64,000 nt of DNA, from positions 3,259,600-3,323,599 of the forward strand of contig NZ_JAJOMZ010000004.1 of the NCBI RefSeq assembly GCF_024699965.1, read 5' to 3'. Of this stretch, positions 9,076 through 20,192 are shown one piece after another. Under the pieces are notes generated by a model that had not been told where the DNA came from, ran no database searches, and saw nothing but the letters and a program-made list of their open reading frames with translations. The position numbers were made by a program, and so were the translations under genes. The first letter of the stretch is position 1; the number at the start of each line of letters is the position of its first letter. This stretch comes from Flavobacterium sp. J372 (GTDB lineage: Bacteria; Bacteroidota; Bacteroidia; Flavobacteriales; Flavobacteriaceae).

Positions 9076-10524
9076 ATGAATGAGGTAATAAGTGAGCAGA
9101 TAAAAGTACAGGAGCAGCAACCAGAGATTTTGCTCGTACACGACAAAACTCAAAAGAAAGTAAATGCAGTAAAAGGCATCGGTAAAGACGGAACTCTGGA
9201 AACCATTGATCCGGACAGGAAGAATCAGAATCAGTTCATGCGTGTAGACAAACATGGTGACATATTCTCAAACTTCTTCTCCAACTTCCAGAGCCAACTT
9301 AAAAACCCTACGCAATTTTCTTTCTTCAAAATTCCGGTTGAAAAGGTTGAGGAATTGGCCAGGAAGATAGAAGAATACCTACGTAACCTGACAGAGGAAG
9401 GTAAAGCTTTTTTGGAAAAGTTTATGGTAAATGGCCAGCAAGAAGATAAACAAGAAAATCAGAATATTATGGAAACTACGCAGACAAAGACCGAAACCGG
9501 GGATTATAAATTCTCTCCGGAACAGATTAATTGGGAATTTATGTCAAATTTAGGATTAAGCAAAGAGAAGCTTGAGGCGAAGAACCTTTTGGAACCATTA
9601 TTAAAAGGTTATAAAACGAACGAGTTGGTGCCTGTAAATATAAATCTTGGCTCAGCCAAAGCCTATATAGAAGCCCGTTTAGCCTTGCAAAGCAATAAGG
9701 AAGGCGAGGTTGTACTAAATATGTACCCCGTTCACAAAGAGCCGAAGGTACAATTTCCTTTCTGGGGGCATGAATTTACAAAAGAGGACAAGGAAAATTT
9801 ACTTTCTAAGGGAAATATGGGACGAGTAGTTGATTTGACGTACCCTAATAATCCTGACTTAAAAATCCCTTCGGTAATTAGTGTTGACAGATTAACCAAC
9901 GAACTTGTCGCCTTTCGCACTGAGTGGATGAAAATTCCCGAAGAAATTAAAGGCGTTAAGCTTAATGATGAACAGAAGCAAACCTTAGCTGAAGGGAAGC
10001 CACTTTTTATTGAAGGCATGACTTCAAAGAAAGGCGAGTCGTTCGACGCTTCAGTCCAATTCAATGCAGATAAAGGCCATATAGAATTTCTCTTTGACAG
10101 GAATAATGATCTTAGCCAAAAGCAAAGTAATCAGGAAGGGCAACAGGAAGCTCCTCGTGAATTCAGAGACAAAGTGCTTGACGACAAGCAATATGAAAAG
10201 TTCAAAGAAGGGCAGACCGTTTATATCGACGGGCTGGTTGATAAAAAAGGGCAAAGCTACCAAGGCTATATCACCTTTGACAAGGAGACCGGCAAGACAG
10301 ATTTTTCATTTAACAATCCTGATAAACTGAGGGAAAAAGTCCAGCCAAAAGAGGAAAACAAAACGCAGGTGGCCGTCAATTCGGAAGGTAAAACCAACGA
10401 AGCCACCAAGCATAGCAATGAACCATTGAAATCAGGCCAACAGGATCCTGACAGCAAAATTCAGCAAGAGCAAGCCCAGCAACAGGAGGATAAACCCTCC
10501 AAATCAAAAGGAAGGAAGATATAA
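9076..10524 (+). CDS. DUF3945/DUF4099-type ICE protein with internal repeats
   Basis: An intact 482-residue soluble protein of the type found next to topoisomerase III in Bacteroidota conjugative elements. Two ~50-residue units are clearly related: about residues 291-340 (GVKLNDEQKQTLAEGKPLFI…GMTSKKGESFDASVQF) and about 360-412 (KVLDDKQYEKFKEGQTVYI…GLVDKKGQSYQGYITF). These are the DUF3945 repeats. An N-terminal domain precedes them, and the C-terminal ~60 residues are a low-complexity Gln/Lys/Glu tail. The biochemical role is unknown. Its conserved company with topB suggests DNA processing of the element. topB begins 20 bases after its stop. Confidence 0.7.
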   Translation: MNEVISEQIKVQEQQPEILLVHDKTQKKVNAVKGIGKDGTLETIDPDRKNQNQFMRVDKHGDIFSNFFSNFQSQLKNPTQFSFFKIPVEKVEELARKIEEYLRNLTEEGKAFLEKFMVNGQQEDKQENQNIMETTQTKTETGDYKFSPEQINWEFMSNLGLSKEKLEAKNLLEPLLKGYKTNELVPVNINLGSAKAYIEARLALQSNKEGEVVLNMYPVHKEPKVQFPFWGHEFTKEDKENLLSKGNMGRVVDLTYPNNPDLKIPSVISVDRLTNELVAFRTEWMKIPEEIKGVKLNDEQKQTLAEGKPLFIEGMTSKKGESFDASVQFNADKGHIEFLFDRNNDLSQKQSNQEGQQEAPREFRDKVLDDKQYEKFKEGQTVYIDGLVDKKGQSYQGYITFDKETGKTDFSFNNPDKLREKVQPKEENKTQVAVNSEGKTNEATKHSNEPLKSGQQDPDSKIQQEQAQQQEDKPSKSKGRKI

Positions 10525-10544
10525 CTATATACACATAAAGGATT

Positions 10545-12637
10545 ATGATAGTAGTGATTGCAGAAAAACCAAGTGTTGCACGCGAAATTGCCCTAGTGCT
10601 TGGTGCCATGGAAAAAAAAGACGGCTACTCGCAGGGAAATGGCTATCAGATAACCTGGGCTTTGGGGCATTTGGTTGCCCTTGGCATGCCGGAAGATTAC
10701 GGCATTAAAGGATTTCTGGCGGAATCCCTGCCAATACTGCCAAATCCCTTCTTATTAACAGGGCGGAAAATACGCAAGGATAAGTCTTATGTTGCCGATC
10801 CGGGTGCTGCAAAACAATTGAAGGTAATCGATCATTTATTCAAGGCTTGCGAAAGTATTATTGTTGCAACAGATGCGGGACGTGAGGGAGAATTGATTTT
10901 CCGGTATATATACGATTACCTTAAATGCCAAAAACCATTTAAGCGCTTGTGGATAAGTTCACTAACTGAAAAAGCGATACGGCAAGGGTTCGCCAACCTG
11001 AAGGGAGGTAGTGAGTTCGACGGGCTTTACTCCGCTGCCCAAGGCAGAAGCAAGGGTGATTGGCTGGTAGGCATCAATTCTTCCCAAGCGCTCAGCATAA
11101 CCGCAGGCAGCGGTGTATATTCCTTGGGAAGAGTACAGACACCCACTCTCGCCATAATCTGCAAAAGGTTTTTGGAAAACAGCACTTTTAAGGCAGAAAC
11201 ATATTGTCAGGTCCAATTGGGACATCAAAAGAACGGCACGGACTTTAAAAGCCTATCATTAATCAACTGGGACGGTAAAAAGGCAGCGGAAGATGTATTG
11301 AGAATGGTGCAACGCATCGGCATAGCAACTGTACTGTCAGCGGATAATAAAACCATTTCTGAACAGCCGCCGCTATTGTTTGACTTAACAGGCCTTCAAA
11401 AGGAAGCAAACAAGCAGCTTGGCCTTTCCGCAGAAGAAACGCTGAATATTGCCCAAGGCCTATATGAAAAAAATTCATCACCTATCCCCGCACTGGCAGC
11501 AAGTACATCCAGGAGGACATGTGGAGTGAAGTACCGAAACTTATAAAAGCTTTGGAAACCAGGCCATCTATTGGATCGGTGATTGGCAAGCTTAAGCTTG
11601 GGAGGCTGAATAAGCGCATAGTCAATGATATAAAAGTGACCGACCATCATGGGCTATTGGTAACCGAGAAAATTCCGATATCCTTATCAGCAATGGAAAA
11701 TTTGATCTATGATATGATTGCCCACAGGCTACTTGAAGCAGTTTCTGAAGCGTGCACTAAAAAGGTAACAGAGGTTATCCTTGAGGTGTCAGGTACTACT
11801 TTCGTCAGCAAGGGAATAGAAGTGCTGATGCCAGGCTGGCGTGCAGTAAAAGGTAGATATGACGATGAAGAAAGTGCCTCATTACAGGTCTTGCCGGAAA
11901 TTGCAGTTGGTGATGAAATCAAGATAAAAAGCACTGAAGTGCTGGAAAAGAAGACAAGTCCTCCAGCACTATATACTGATGCAAGTTTATTGGCTGCCAT
12001 GGAACATGCCGGAAGAGCAATAGAGAATGAACACGAGCGAAAGGCAATCCAGCTCATTGGAATCGGCACTCCGGCTACCCGTGCGGCCATCATCGAAACG
12101 CTTTTATCAAGATCGTACATTCAGAGGACTAAGAAATCGCTTATTCCCACGGAAAAGGGACTTAAAGTTTATGACCTCGTTAAAGATAAAAGTATTTCAG
12201 ATGTGGCTATGACAGCGCAATGGGAGCTTGCTTTAGAGAAAGTTGAAAATGGCCAGCTCAGCCTGGATGTTTTTCAGCGGGAGATGGAGCAGTACGCTAC
12301 GACTATAACCGGTGAATTGCTATCGAGCACAATACATAAAGAAAAACATCCTGATCTCACCTGCCCAAAATGTAAAAAGCACAAACTTCAGTTCAGGGAT
12401 AAGTTAGTCAAATGCCCTTCAGCTGACTGCAATTGGGTACAGTATCTAAAGGTCTGTGGTGTCCATTTAAACTATGCAGAAATAGAACAGTTGGTACAGG
12501 CAGGGAGAACCCACCTTATAAAAGGAATGGTTAGCAAATCCCAAAAAAATTCAATGCCTTTATCGTTCTCGGCGAGAATGCCACGACCTATTTTGAATTT
12601 GAAAAACCAGCCGGAAGAAAGGCATAAAAAAATCTAA
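10545..12637 (+). pseudogene. topB: DNA topoisomerase III (one-base frame break)
   Basis: A type IA topoisomerase of about 697 residues after repair, able to decatenate and relax DNA during ICE transfer. Visible features are the Toprim opening (VIAEKPSVAREIA), the Toprim acidic motif (DAGREGELIFRY) and the signature SLGRVQTPTL. The active-site block FITYPRTGS falls exactly at the frame break near 11468-11474: a run of seven A should be eight, which restores YEKKFITYPRTGSKYI and joins the two halves. A C-terminal zinc-finger-like CPKCKKH…CPSADC segment is present. Breakage at a homopolymer within the catalytic core argues for a sequencing error. DUF1896 starts one base after its stop. Confidence 0.85.
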
Positions 12638-12638
12638 T

Positions 12639-13073
12639 ATGAAAACAGATCAACGAGACCTCTCTTATTTCAAACTGAGGTTAGAGGAATTGCTCAGGGC
12701 CAGTTTTCCGGAACTCGCCTGGAATACGACATTTATAAATCAGCGCGCCCAACGCGCTGCAAGCGCATACGAAGGTGCTTTTGGTTCAGGGAACTCCTAT
12801 ATGCAATGTGACGAGATCGCCAATTACATCTTATTTGAAGGACTGCATTTTTCCCGCTTCGGTAGTGTTTTCAAGGTAGTATGTAATGAATTTGACACCA
12901 TTATGGCAGACGAGGAACTCTATCCGTTTGCCATGCAGATGCTGCCAGTTTGCGATCCTGTATTCATGCGGTATGAGCTGACCGATGATTTTGAAGGTAA
13001 AACTGAATGTGACCTTCTCTACACAGAATTGACAGGAACGATACAACTCTGGATTGAAGAGAATGGCCTTTAA
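12639..13073 (+). CDS. DUF1896 family protein
   Basis: An intact 144-residue soluble protein, recognisable as DUF1896 by its N-terminal helix (YFKLRLEELLRASFPELA) and the ISQRA/YEGA-type block (INQRAQRAASAYEGAF). DUF1896 is nearly always placed between topB and the large methylase-helicase in Bacteroidota conjugative elements, exactly as here. The function is unknown. It starts one base after the topB stop, and its last codons overlap the start of the helicase gene, so the three are one transcription unit. Confidence 0.75.
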   Translation: MKTDQRDLSYFKLRLEELLRASFPELAWNTTFINQRAQRAASAYEGAFGSGNSYMQCDEIANYILFEGLHFSRFGSVFKVVCNEFDTIMADEELYPFAMQMLPVCDPVFMRYELTDDFEGKTECDLLYTELTGTIQLWIEENGL

Positions 13074-16000
13074 TAAAAGGGATCATCTAAAACAGAATAT
13101 TGAGGCGTTACGTTTAGTTTTCTTTTTAGAGCACGAGAAACGCCAGGCTACCGAAACCGAGCGGCTACAGCTTTTGCAGTTTAGGGGTTTTGGTGGCCTA
13201 AAATTCGTTCTGAATCCCTTTGACGACCCCAATGCACTTTCACAATGGGCAAAATCCGAACAGAATCTTTTCTCGCTTACCCAGGAATTACATCAGCTTC
13301 TGAGGGAAAATTCCATTGATGATAAGCAATACCGCCGACTCACAGAGAGCATGCGGAGTTCGGTACTTACAGCCTTTTACACTCCACCGGCTGTGATTAA
13401 AGCATTAGCGGAATCTTTCGCTGAAAAAAACATCGGCTTTAATACTATTTTAGAGCCATCAGCAGGCATTGGTTCCTTTATCGAATCTTTTGCCAAATCC
13501 GGTAATAATTCGCAAAACTTCACGGCTTACGAGAAAGATCTTCTTACCGGAAAAGTCCTTGCACAGCTTTATCCCCAAAACAATATCCGGATTGCCGGTT
13601 TTGAAGAAATTCCCGACAAGGAAAGAGGCACTTATGACTTGGTGACTAGTAATATTCCCTTCGGTGATACGTCGGTATTTGACCTTGGATTTTCACGCAG
13701 CAATGATGTCGCGCGTAAACAAGGAGCCCGAAGCATCCACAATTATTTTTTTCTTAAGGGCGGTGATATGCTACGTGACGGAGGTGTTTTAGCCTACATT
13801 ACCTCACAAGGTGTGCTTGACAGCCCCAAAAATAAACCTATCAGGGAAGCTTTGATGCGGGATCATAATCTGGTATCTGCTATCCGCCTGCCTAACAATT
13901 TATTTAGCGAATATGCGGGAACTGAGGTAGGGAGCGACCTTATCATACTACAGAAAAATAGTAACAAACAGGAACTTTCAGATAAAGAAATCCAGTTTTT
14001 AGGGACTTACCAAGCCAATGACGGAAGCCACTATAATAAGCTTTTCGCCACTATGGAATCCATTATCCATACTTCGGCCTATAAAGATACCGACATGTAT
14101 GGTAAACCTGCCTGGATATACGAGCATGAAGGCGGTGTAGAAGGTATCGCCGGAGATCTTAGAAAGTTGCTTTCCATTGATTTCACAAATAATCTTACTG
14201 TCAAAAGACCAGAAATTATAGACCCCCAGATAATAAGACCGGACCCCTGAAAAACAACTCCCTGAAGAGCCCAGGCAAAAAGTTACGGAAACGGAAAATA
14301 CTTCCAACTCACAAAACCCCCTCTTTTCAGATACTCCTTCTTACGAACAGCAGTTAAGCCTGTTCGATCTTTTCGAGAGCACGCCGCAAAAACCTCCGTC
14401 TGTACAGGCTAAAACCTTACCGAAAAGGAATAATAAGAGAAGCAAGACTAAGCATCCAGGGCTCTTTGACCATTTTGCTTCCCAGCCGGATAAAGCCGCA
14501 CCTGATTTCAAAATGCAAAACAGTGAGTTGCAGTATGGAAACTTATTCTCTCAGGATAGCCCGAGTGACAACACCCCGTCAGCAAATTTTCCAATTATAA
14601 AAAATACCTTTCCTGATCCCGGTCCCTTTACCGGCGAACTACACAACTTTCATCGAGAGGACTGCCTGGTAGCTGAGAAGGGTTTTGTAGGATATCTAAA
14701 AAATGTAGATATCTATAGTAAATCTGCAATCTTTCAACCTCTGAATTTGCCGCCGACACAAAGGTTGCGTGCTATAGCTTACGTAGAGCTCCGCGATTCG
14801 TACCACCTGCTTTACCATCGGGAAGCAGAACTAATGGTAGAGCATACTGTTGAGCGCGCTTCGTTGAACAAGCAATACGATGCTTATATCACAAGGTATG
14901 GTACACTAAACAGTGCAGAGAATATTAAACTTATAAAAACGGATACCGCAGGTAAAGAAATACCATATCTCGAACGAATGGTTGGAAACGTTGTACATAA
15001 AGCTGATATTTTTCATCAGCCTGTCAGCTTTTCTATTACAAAATTAGCTACTAACAATCCTGACGAGGCGTTGGCAGCCTCCTTAAATAAGTACGGTACT
15101 GTCCGGCTGGAATACATGTCTTCTGTTAGCACTATGGATGAAACCGATCTGAAAGCAGCGCTGCATGGCCGTATTAATTATAATCCGCTTGACACAGGAT
15201 ACGAGATTTCTGAGAGGTGGATCTCGGGAAATGTTGTCGATAAAGCTGCGCAAGTCAGGCAATACCTAGAGACCAACCCTCGCGATAAGGAGGCCCGCGA
15301 GAGCTTAAAGGTGCTTGAGGAAGCGCGTCCGAATCGGATTGAATTTGACGAGCTTGATTTTAATTTGGGGGAGCGCTGGATTCCTTTAGGGATATACAAT
15401 CATTTCGCTTCCAATCTATTTGATACAGATGTTAGAATATATTATACAGAGAATACGGATGATTTTTCAATAGCGTGCGACAAAAAGAATGTACTTATCT
15501 GGGATAAATATGCTCTCAAAACCCAAAGCCGTACATATGACGGGATAGCATTGCTGAAACATGCCCTTGTCAACACCACACCGGATATCACTAAAAAAGT
15601 AATGATTGCCGGAAATGAAGTGAAGGTTCGGGATATGGAAGCCATCCAGATGGCCAACACCAAGATTGACGAAATACGCAAGGCATTTACAGATTGGCTA
15701 TATACGCAAAATGATGAATTTAAGGAGCGCCTGACCGATAAATATAATGACACATTCAATTGCTTTGTGCGCCCGCAATATAATGGAAGCCACCAGGATT
15801 TTCCGGGACTGGATCGTAAAGCGTTAGGCATAGATGATCTGTATCCCAGCCAGAAAGATGCTGTGTGGATGATAAAGCTCAATGGCGGAGCCATTTGCGA
15901 CCATGAGGTCGGGGCGGGAAAGACGCTAATAATGTGTGTAGCTTCTCAAGAGATGAAACGGTTGGGATTAGTCCATAAACCAATGATTATAGGGTTGAAA

Positions 16001-18419
16001 GCTAATGTCCACGAAATTGCGGAAACGTATCGCAAGGCATATCCGCATGCAAAAATCCTCTATCCCGGTAAGGAAGATTTTACCCCTCAAAAGCGTCTGC
16101 GCATTTTTGGAGATATTAAAAATAACGAATGGGATTGTGTTATCCTCACCCATGACCAGTTTGGCATGATTCCACAGTCACCTGAACTCCAAAAAGAAAT
16201 ACTGCAGGCTGAGCTCGACAGCGTAGAGGAAAACCTGGAAGTCCTTAAATCACAGGGCGGCGAAGTGTCGCGTGCTATGCTCAAAGGTGTAATCATACGC
16301 AAACAAAATCTGGAAGTTAAGCTTAAGACGTTGGAACACGACATTGATAACCGCAAAGACGATGTTGTCGATTTTAAAATGATGGGCATTGATCACATTT
16401 TTGTTGATGAAAGCCACCAATTCAAAAACCTGATGTTTAATACCCGCCATGAGCGCGTAGCCGGCCTTGGGAATATGCAGGGAAGCCAGAAAGCGCTGAA
16501 CCTTCTTTTTGCCATAAGGACAATACAGGAGAGAAATGGCAAGGATTTGGGGGCAACTTTCTTATCAGGCACTACCATAAGCAATTCACTGACGGAACTG
16601 TACCTGTTATTTAAATATTTGCGCCCCCAAGCTCTGGAAAAGCAGGGCATAACCTGCTTTGATGCGTGGGCTGCAATTTATGCCCGTAAAACCGTTGATT
16701 ATGAATTCTCGGTAGCCAACAACATCGTATCAAAAGAACGATTCCGTTTCTTTATAAAAGTTCCGGAGCTGGCGCAGTTCTATTCAGAAATAACTGATTA
16801 TCGTACGGCTAAAGATATTGGCATCGACCGTCCCGAAAAGACAGAGATTCTTCATCATATTCCTCCTACACCTGAGCAGGAGGTATTCATAAAGAAATTA
16901 ATGCAGTTTGCCAAATCAGGTGATGCTACGCTATTGGGAAGGCCAAAGCTATCCCAAAGTGAGGAGAAGGCTAAAATGCTGATTGCAACTGATTATGCCC
17001 GTAAGATGTCTCTTGATATGAGAATGATAAGCCCAACATACAGTGACCATCCTGATAATAAGGCCTCCCATTGCGCTGCACAAATTGCCATGTATTACCA
17101 AAAATTTTATGCACAGAAAGGGACGCAGTTTGTCTTTTCCGACTTAGGTACGTATAAGCCCGATGAATGGAACCCCTATTCTGAAATCAAGCGGAAACTG
17201 GTTGAAGAACATGGCATTCCCTCGCACGAGATACGGTTTATACAGGAGGCAAAAAACGACAAAATGCGAAAAGAGTTTATAGGTGCGATGAACGACGGAA
17301 AAATTCGCGTGCTATTCGGTTCTACAAGTATGCTTGGAACAGGCATTAATGCGCAGAAACGGGCGGTTGCTGTTCACCATCTTGATACACCCTGGCGCCC
17401 AAGTGACCTGGCTCAAAGAGATGGCAGGGCGATACGTAAAGGCAACGAGATTGCTAAATTCTTTTCCGGAAATAATGTGGATGTGATAATCTATGCGGTC
17501 GAAAAGTCCTTAGATAGCTATAAGTTTAACCTTCTGTACAATAAACAGGTTTTCATTGACCAGCTTAAGAATAATAGCTTGGGGAAACGGACCCATCGAC
17601 GAAGGTGGTCTGGATGAAAAATCAGGGATGAATTTCTCAGAGTATGTCGCTATACTTTCGGGTAATACGGACTTGCTGGAAAAAGCCAAACTTGAAAAAC
17701 AGATCGCAGGCCTTGAAAGCGAAAGGCAATCTTTCATTCGTTCCAAATACTCTTCCAGATATAAGCTTGATGATATTAAAGCAACGCTTGATGCTGCAGG
17801 CTCGCGTTTGGAGCGTATGGAAACTGATTGGGTTAATCTGCAAAAACGTGTACAAAAAGCGCAGGACGGGACTATCCTTAATCTGATACAGCTTACAGGC
17901 CTGCCTGCAAACGCAGACATAAAGCAGATAGGAACCAAACTCAATCAGCTTTCGGAAAAACCCAGGACGGCGGGCCAGTACGAAGAAATTGGAACTTTAT
18001 ATGGTTTTACCTTATTGGTAAAAACAGAACTGTCCGAAAAAGACACTTTTGAAAAAGACAACAGGTTTTTTATTCAAGGGGAAGGAAATATTAAATATAC
18101 TTACAATAATGGGATCATGGCAAGAGATGCAAAGCTTGCTTCTATGAATTTCCTGAATGCCCTTGAGAAAATTCCCGGGCTTATTGAGCAGGAAGAAAAG
18201 AAAATATCAGGGCTAAAGAAGGATTTGCCAATTCTTGAAGAAGTTGTTAATGGTGTATGGTCAAAGGAAAGTGTATTGGCAGAATTAAAAGCGTCGCTAT
18301 CTTCATTAGAAAGAAAAATCCAGGTATCAATCGTTCCCGATAAAGATGGTGTCGCAGAATATCCTAATGATGTTAGCACTGATAAAAACAACAAAAGTTC
18401 TGTGCTGCGTGTTGGATAA
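13063..18419 (+). pseudogene. N6-methylase/SNF2-type helicase giant protein (two frame breaks)
   Basis: About 1,780 residues when repaired. The N-terminal domain is methylase-like: SAM-binding ILEPSAGIGSFIESF and a catalytic-type SNIPFG motif. The C-terminal part is a superfamily 2 helicase: Walker [16 protein letters not shown] box IFVDESHQF, and motif [13 protein letters not shown]. It is the standard 'DEAD/DEAH helicase' of Bacteroidota ICEs, probably guarding or processing the element's DNA. The frame breaks at 14244-14247 (CCCC should be [12 protein letters not shown] follows) and at 17593-17595 (CCC should be [15 protein letters not shown] follows). ATG at 13063 overlaps the DUF1896 gene. 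Confidence 0.8.
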
Positions 18420-18460
18420 TAGCTTTGCTTTAAGACGTGCTTTTGCATTGACTAAAATTA

Positions 18461-18595
18461 GCGTGTTTACGTTTGCTAATATTAACGCATTTACGTTTAC
18501 TAATTTTAGCGCATTTACGTTTACTAATTTTAGCGCATTTATGTTTGCTAATTTTAGTACATTTGTATTTGCTAAGATTAGTACATTCTAAATTA
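18461..18595 (+). repeat. Five tandem 24-bp repeats plus a partial unit
   Basis: Units start at 18461, 18485, 18509, 18533 and 18557, each 24 bases, followed by a partial unit at 18581. The core is GCATTTACGTTTACTAATTT with a few substitutions per copy, and a decayed piece precedes the first unit. The array fills the gap between the helicase stop and the Fic start. There are no unique spacers, so it is not CRISPR. Iteron-like protein binding or expression control of the fic gene are both possible. Confidence 0.8.
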
Positions 18596-18602
18596 CAAAG
18601 AA

Positions 18603-20162
18603 ATGGCAACACCAAAAGAAAGATTTGTCGAAGCGCTTACCGTCCTGAAAGAGTTGCAGGATAGCGGAAAAGTTGGTATATACACAGATGATATTCCCAA
18701 TCCAAGACACAGGCAATTGCTTGTTAAGAATGGCTTTATAAAAGAAGTTGCTAAAGGTTGGTATATAGCATCCAACCCGTCCGAAAAAGACGGAGAAACT
18801 ACTGCATGGTATAGTTCTTACTGGGATTTTGTTACCCAATTCATAACAAAAAAGTATGGAGATAATTGGTGCCTTTCCGCAGACCAGTCACTATTGCTTC
18901 ATGCGGGCAACTGGTCGGTGCCGCAACAGCTTATTGTCAGGTCACCGGACGCGAATAATAAACCGACACCATTACCGCACAATACTTCCCTCTTTAACCT
19001 GAAAACGGAACTGCCGGAAAAAGAATATGCAGAAATTCGCAGTAATGGCCTTCGGGTTTATAACTTACAGACCGCCCTTATTTATTGTACTGCTGCTGTT
19101 TATACCCACAATGCAATTGATGCCCGCACAATCCTGTCAATGATTCGCGACGCATCTGAGGTGTTGCCTGTCCTGCTTGAAAATGGACATACCAAGCTCG
19201 CCGGCAGGTTAGCCGGTGCCTTTAGGAATATCGGCAGGGACAGGATTGCCGACCAGATCATCGAAACTTTCAAGCAGGCGGATTATGTTATAAGGGAAGA
19301 GGATCCTTTTGAAGAAAAAATTGCCATTAAGTTACCTGCCAGGGAACGTTCACCCTATGCTAATCGTATAAGGTTAATGTGGATGCAGATGCGTGAAATA
19401 GTAGTAAAGCACTTTCCTCCCGCACCGGGAATTCCTGAAGATCATGAAGCATTCATGAAAAATGTAGACGATATTTACATTACTGATGCTTACCACTCCC
19501 TTTCCATCGAACGTTATAGGGTAACACCCGAATTAATTGAAAAGGTAAGTTCAGGAAAATGGGACATCAAGGAGAATGAAGCTGACAGGCAGCAGCGCGA
19601 TGCTATGGCCGCAAGGGGTTATTATCAGGCCTTCCAATCAGTAAAAGAAACCATAAAAGCAATTCTTGAAGGCAACACTGCAGGCACTGCCGTGGATAAA
19701 GACCACTCTAAGTGGTACAGGCAGCTGTTTGATCCCAGTGTGGTAGCAGGCCTCCTTAAACCTGCTGATTTGGCAGGCTATAGAAACCATCAGGTGTATA
19801 TTGGCAATTCCAAACATGTACCATTAGGTGTTGAAGCCATGCGCGATGCAATGCCAGTTTTATTTGAGCTTCTCGAAGAAGAGCCGGAAGCCTCGGTAAG
19901 GGCAACATTAGGTCATTTTATATTTGTGTTTATACATCCCTATATGGATGGCAATGGCAGAATGGGAAGATTTCTAATGAATGCAATGCTGGCTTCCGGC
20001 GGTTATCCCTGGACGGTTATTCCGGTTGAAAAGCGCGATGACTATATGCAGGCCCTGGAACATGCCAGTGTTGGACAAAATATTGAGCCTTTCGCACGCT
20101 TCCTCGCTTTTTTAGCAAGTGAAGGATTAAAAGGGCATACGGTAGCTGAGCTGCCGCACTAG
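18603..20162 (+). CDS. Fic-domain protein with AbiEi-like N-terminal region
   Basis: An intact 519-residue protein. The C-terminal Fic domain has the catalytic motif HPYMDGNGR (residues 445-453, with active-site His445), so AMP or another nucleotide is probably transferred to a protein target. A sequence around DAYHSLSIERYRVT resembles the S-x-x-x-E inhibitory helix of self-inhibited Fic enzymes, with Arg in place of the usual Gly/Asn after the Glu. The N-terminal ~200 residues (HTH-like start, then GWYIASNP…WCLSADQSLLLHAGNWSVP) resemble AbiEi-type antitoxin or transcriptional-regulator modules. It sits between the helicase and the mob genes, preceded by the tandem repeats. Confidence 0.75.
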   Translation: MATPKERFVEALTVLKELQDSGKVGIYTDDIPNPRHRQLLVKNGFIKEVAKGWYIASNPSEKDGETTAWYSSYWDFVTQFITKKYGDNWCLSADQSLLLHAGNWSVPQQLIVRSPDANNKPTPLPHNTSLFNLKTELPEKEYAEIRSNGLRVYNLQTALIYCTAAVYTHNAIDARTILSMIRDASEVLPVLLENGHTKLAGRLAGAFRNIGRDRIADQIIETFKQADYVIREEDPFEEKIAIKLPARERSPYANRIRLMWMQMREIVVKHFPPAPGIPEDHEAFMKNVDDIYITDAYHSLSIERYRVTPELIEKVSSGKWDIKENEADRQQRDAMAARGYYQAFQSVKETIKAILEGNTAGTAVDKDHSKWYRQLFDPSVVAGLLKPADLAGYRNHQVYIGNSKHVPLGVEAMRDAMPVLFELLEEEPEASVRATLGHFIFVFIHPYMDGNGRMGRFLMNAMLASGGYPWTVIPVEKRDDYMQALEHASVGQNIEPFARFLAFLASEGLKGHTVAELPH

Positions 20163-20192
20163 CAAGTAAGGGGTATTATAATCGATATCCCT

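Noticed and set aside
11460..11480. Programmed ribosomal frameshift in topB
   Set aside because: A single-base loss in an A run inside the active-site block, with the same kind of break in many unrelated genes, fits sequencing error better than a programmed event.
18461..18595. Could the 24-bp repeats be a CRISPR array?
   Set aside because: The units are directly abutting with no unique spacers and no cas genes are near.
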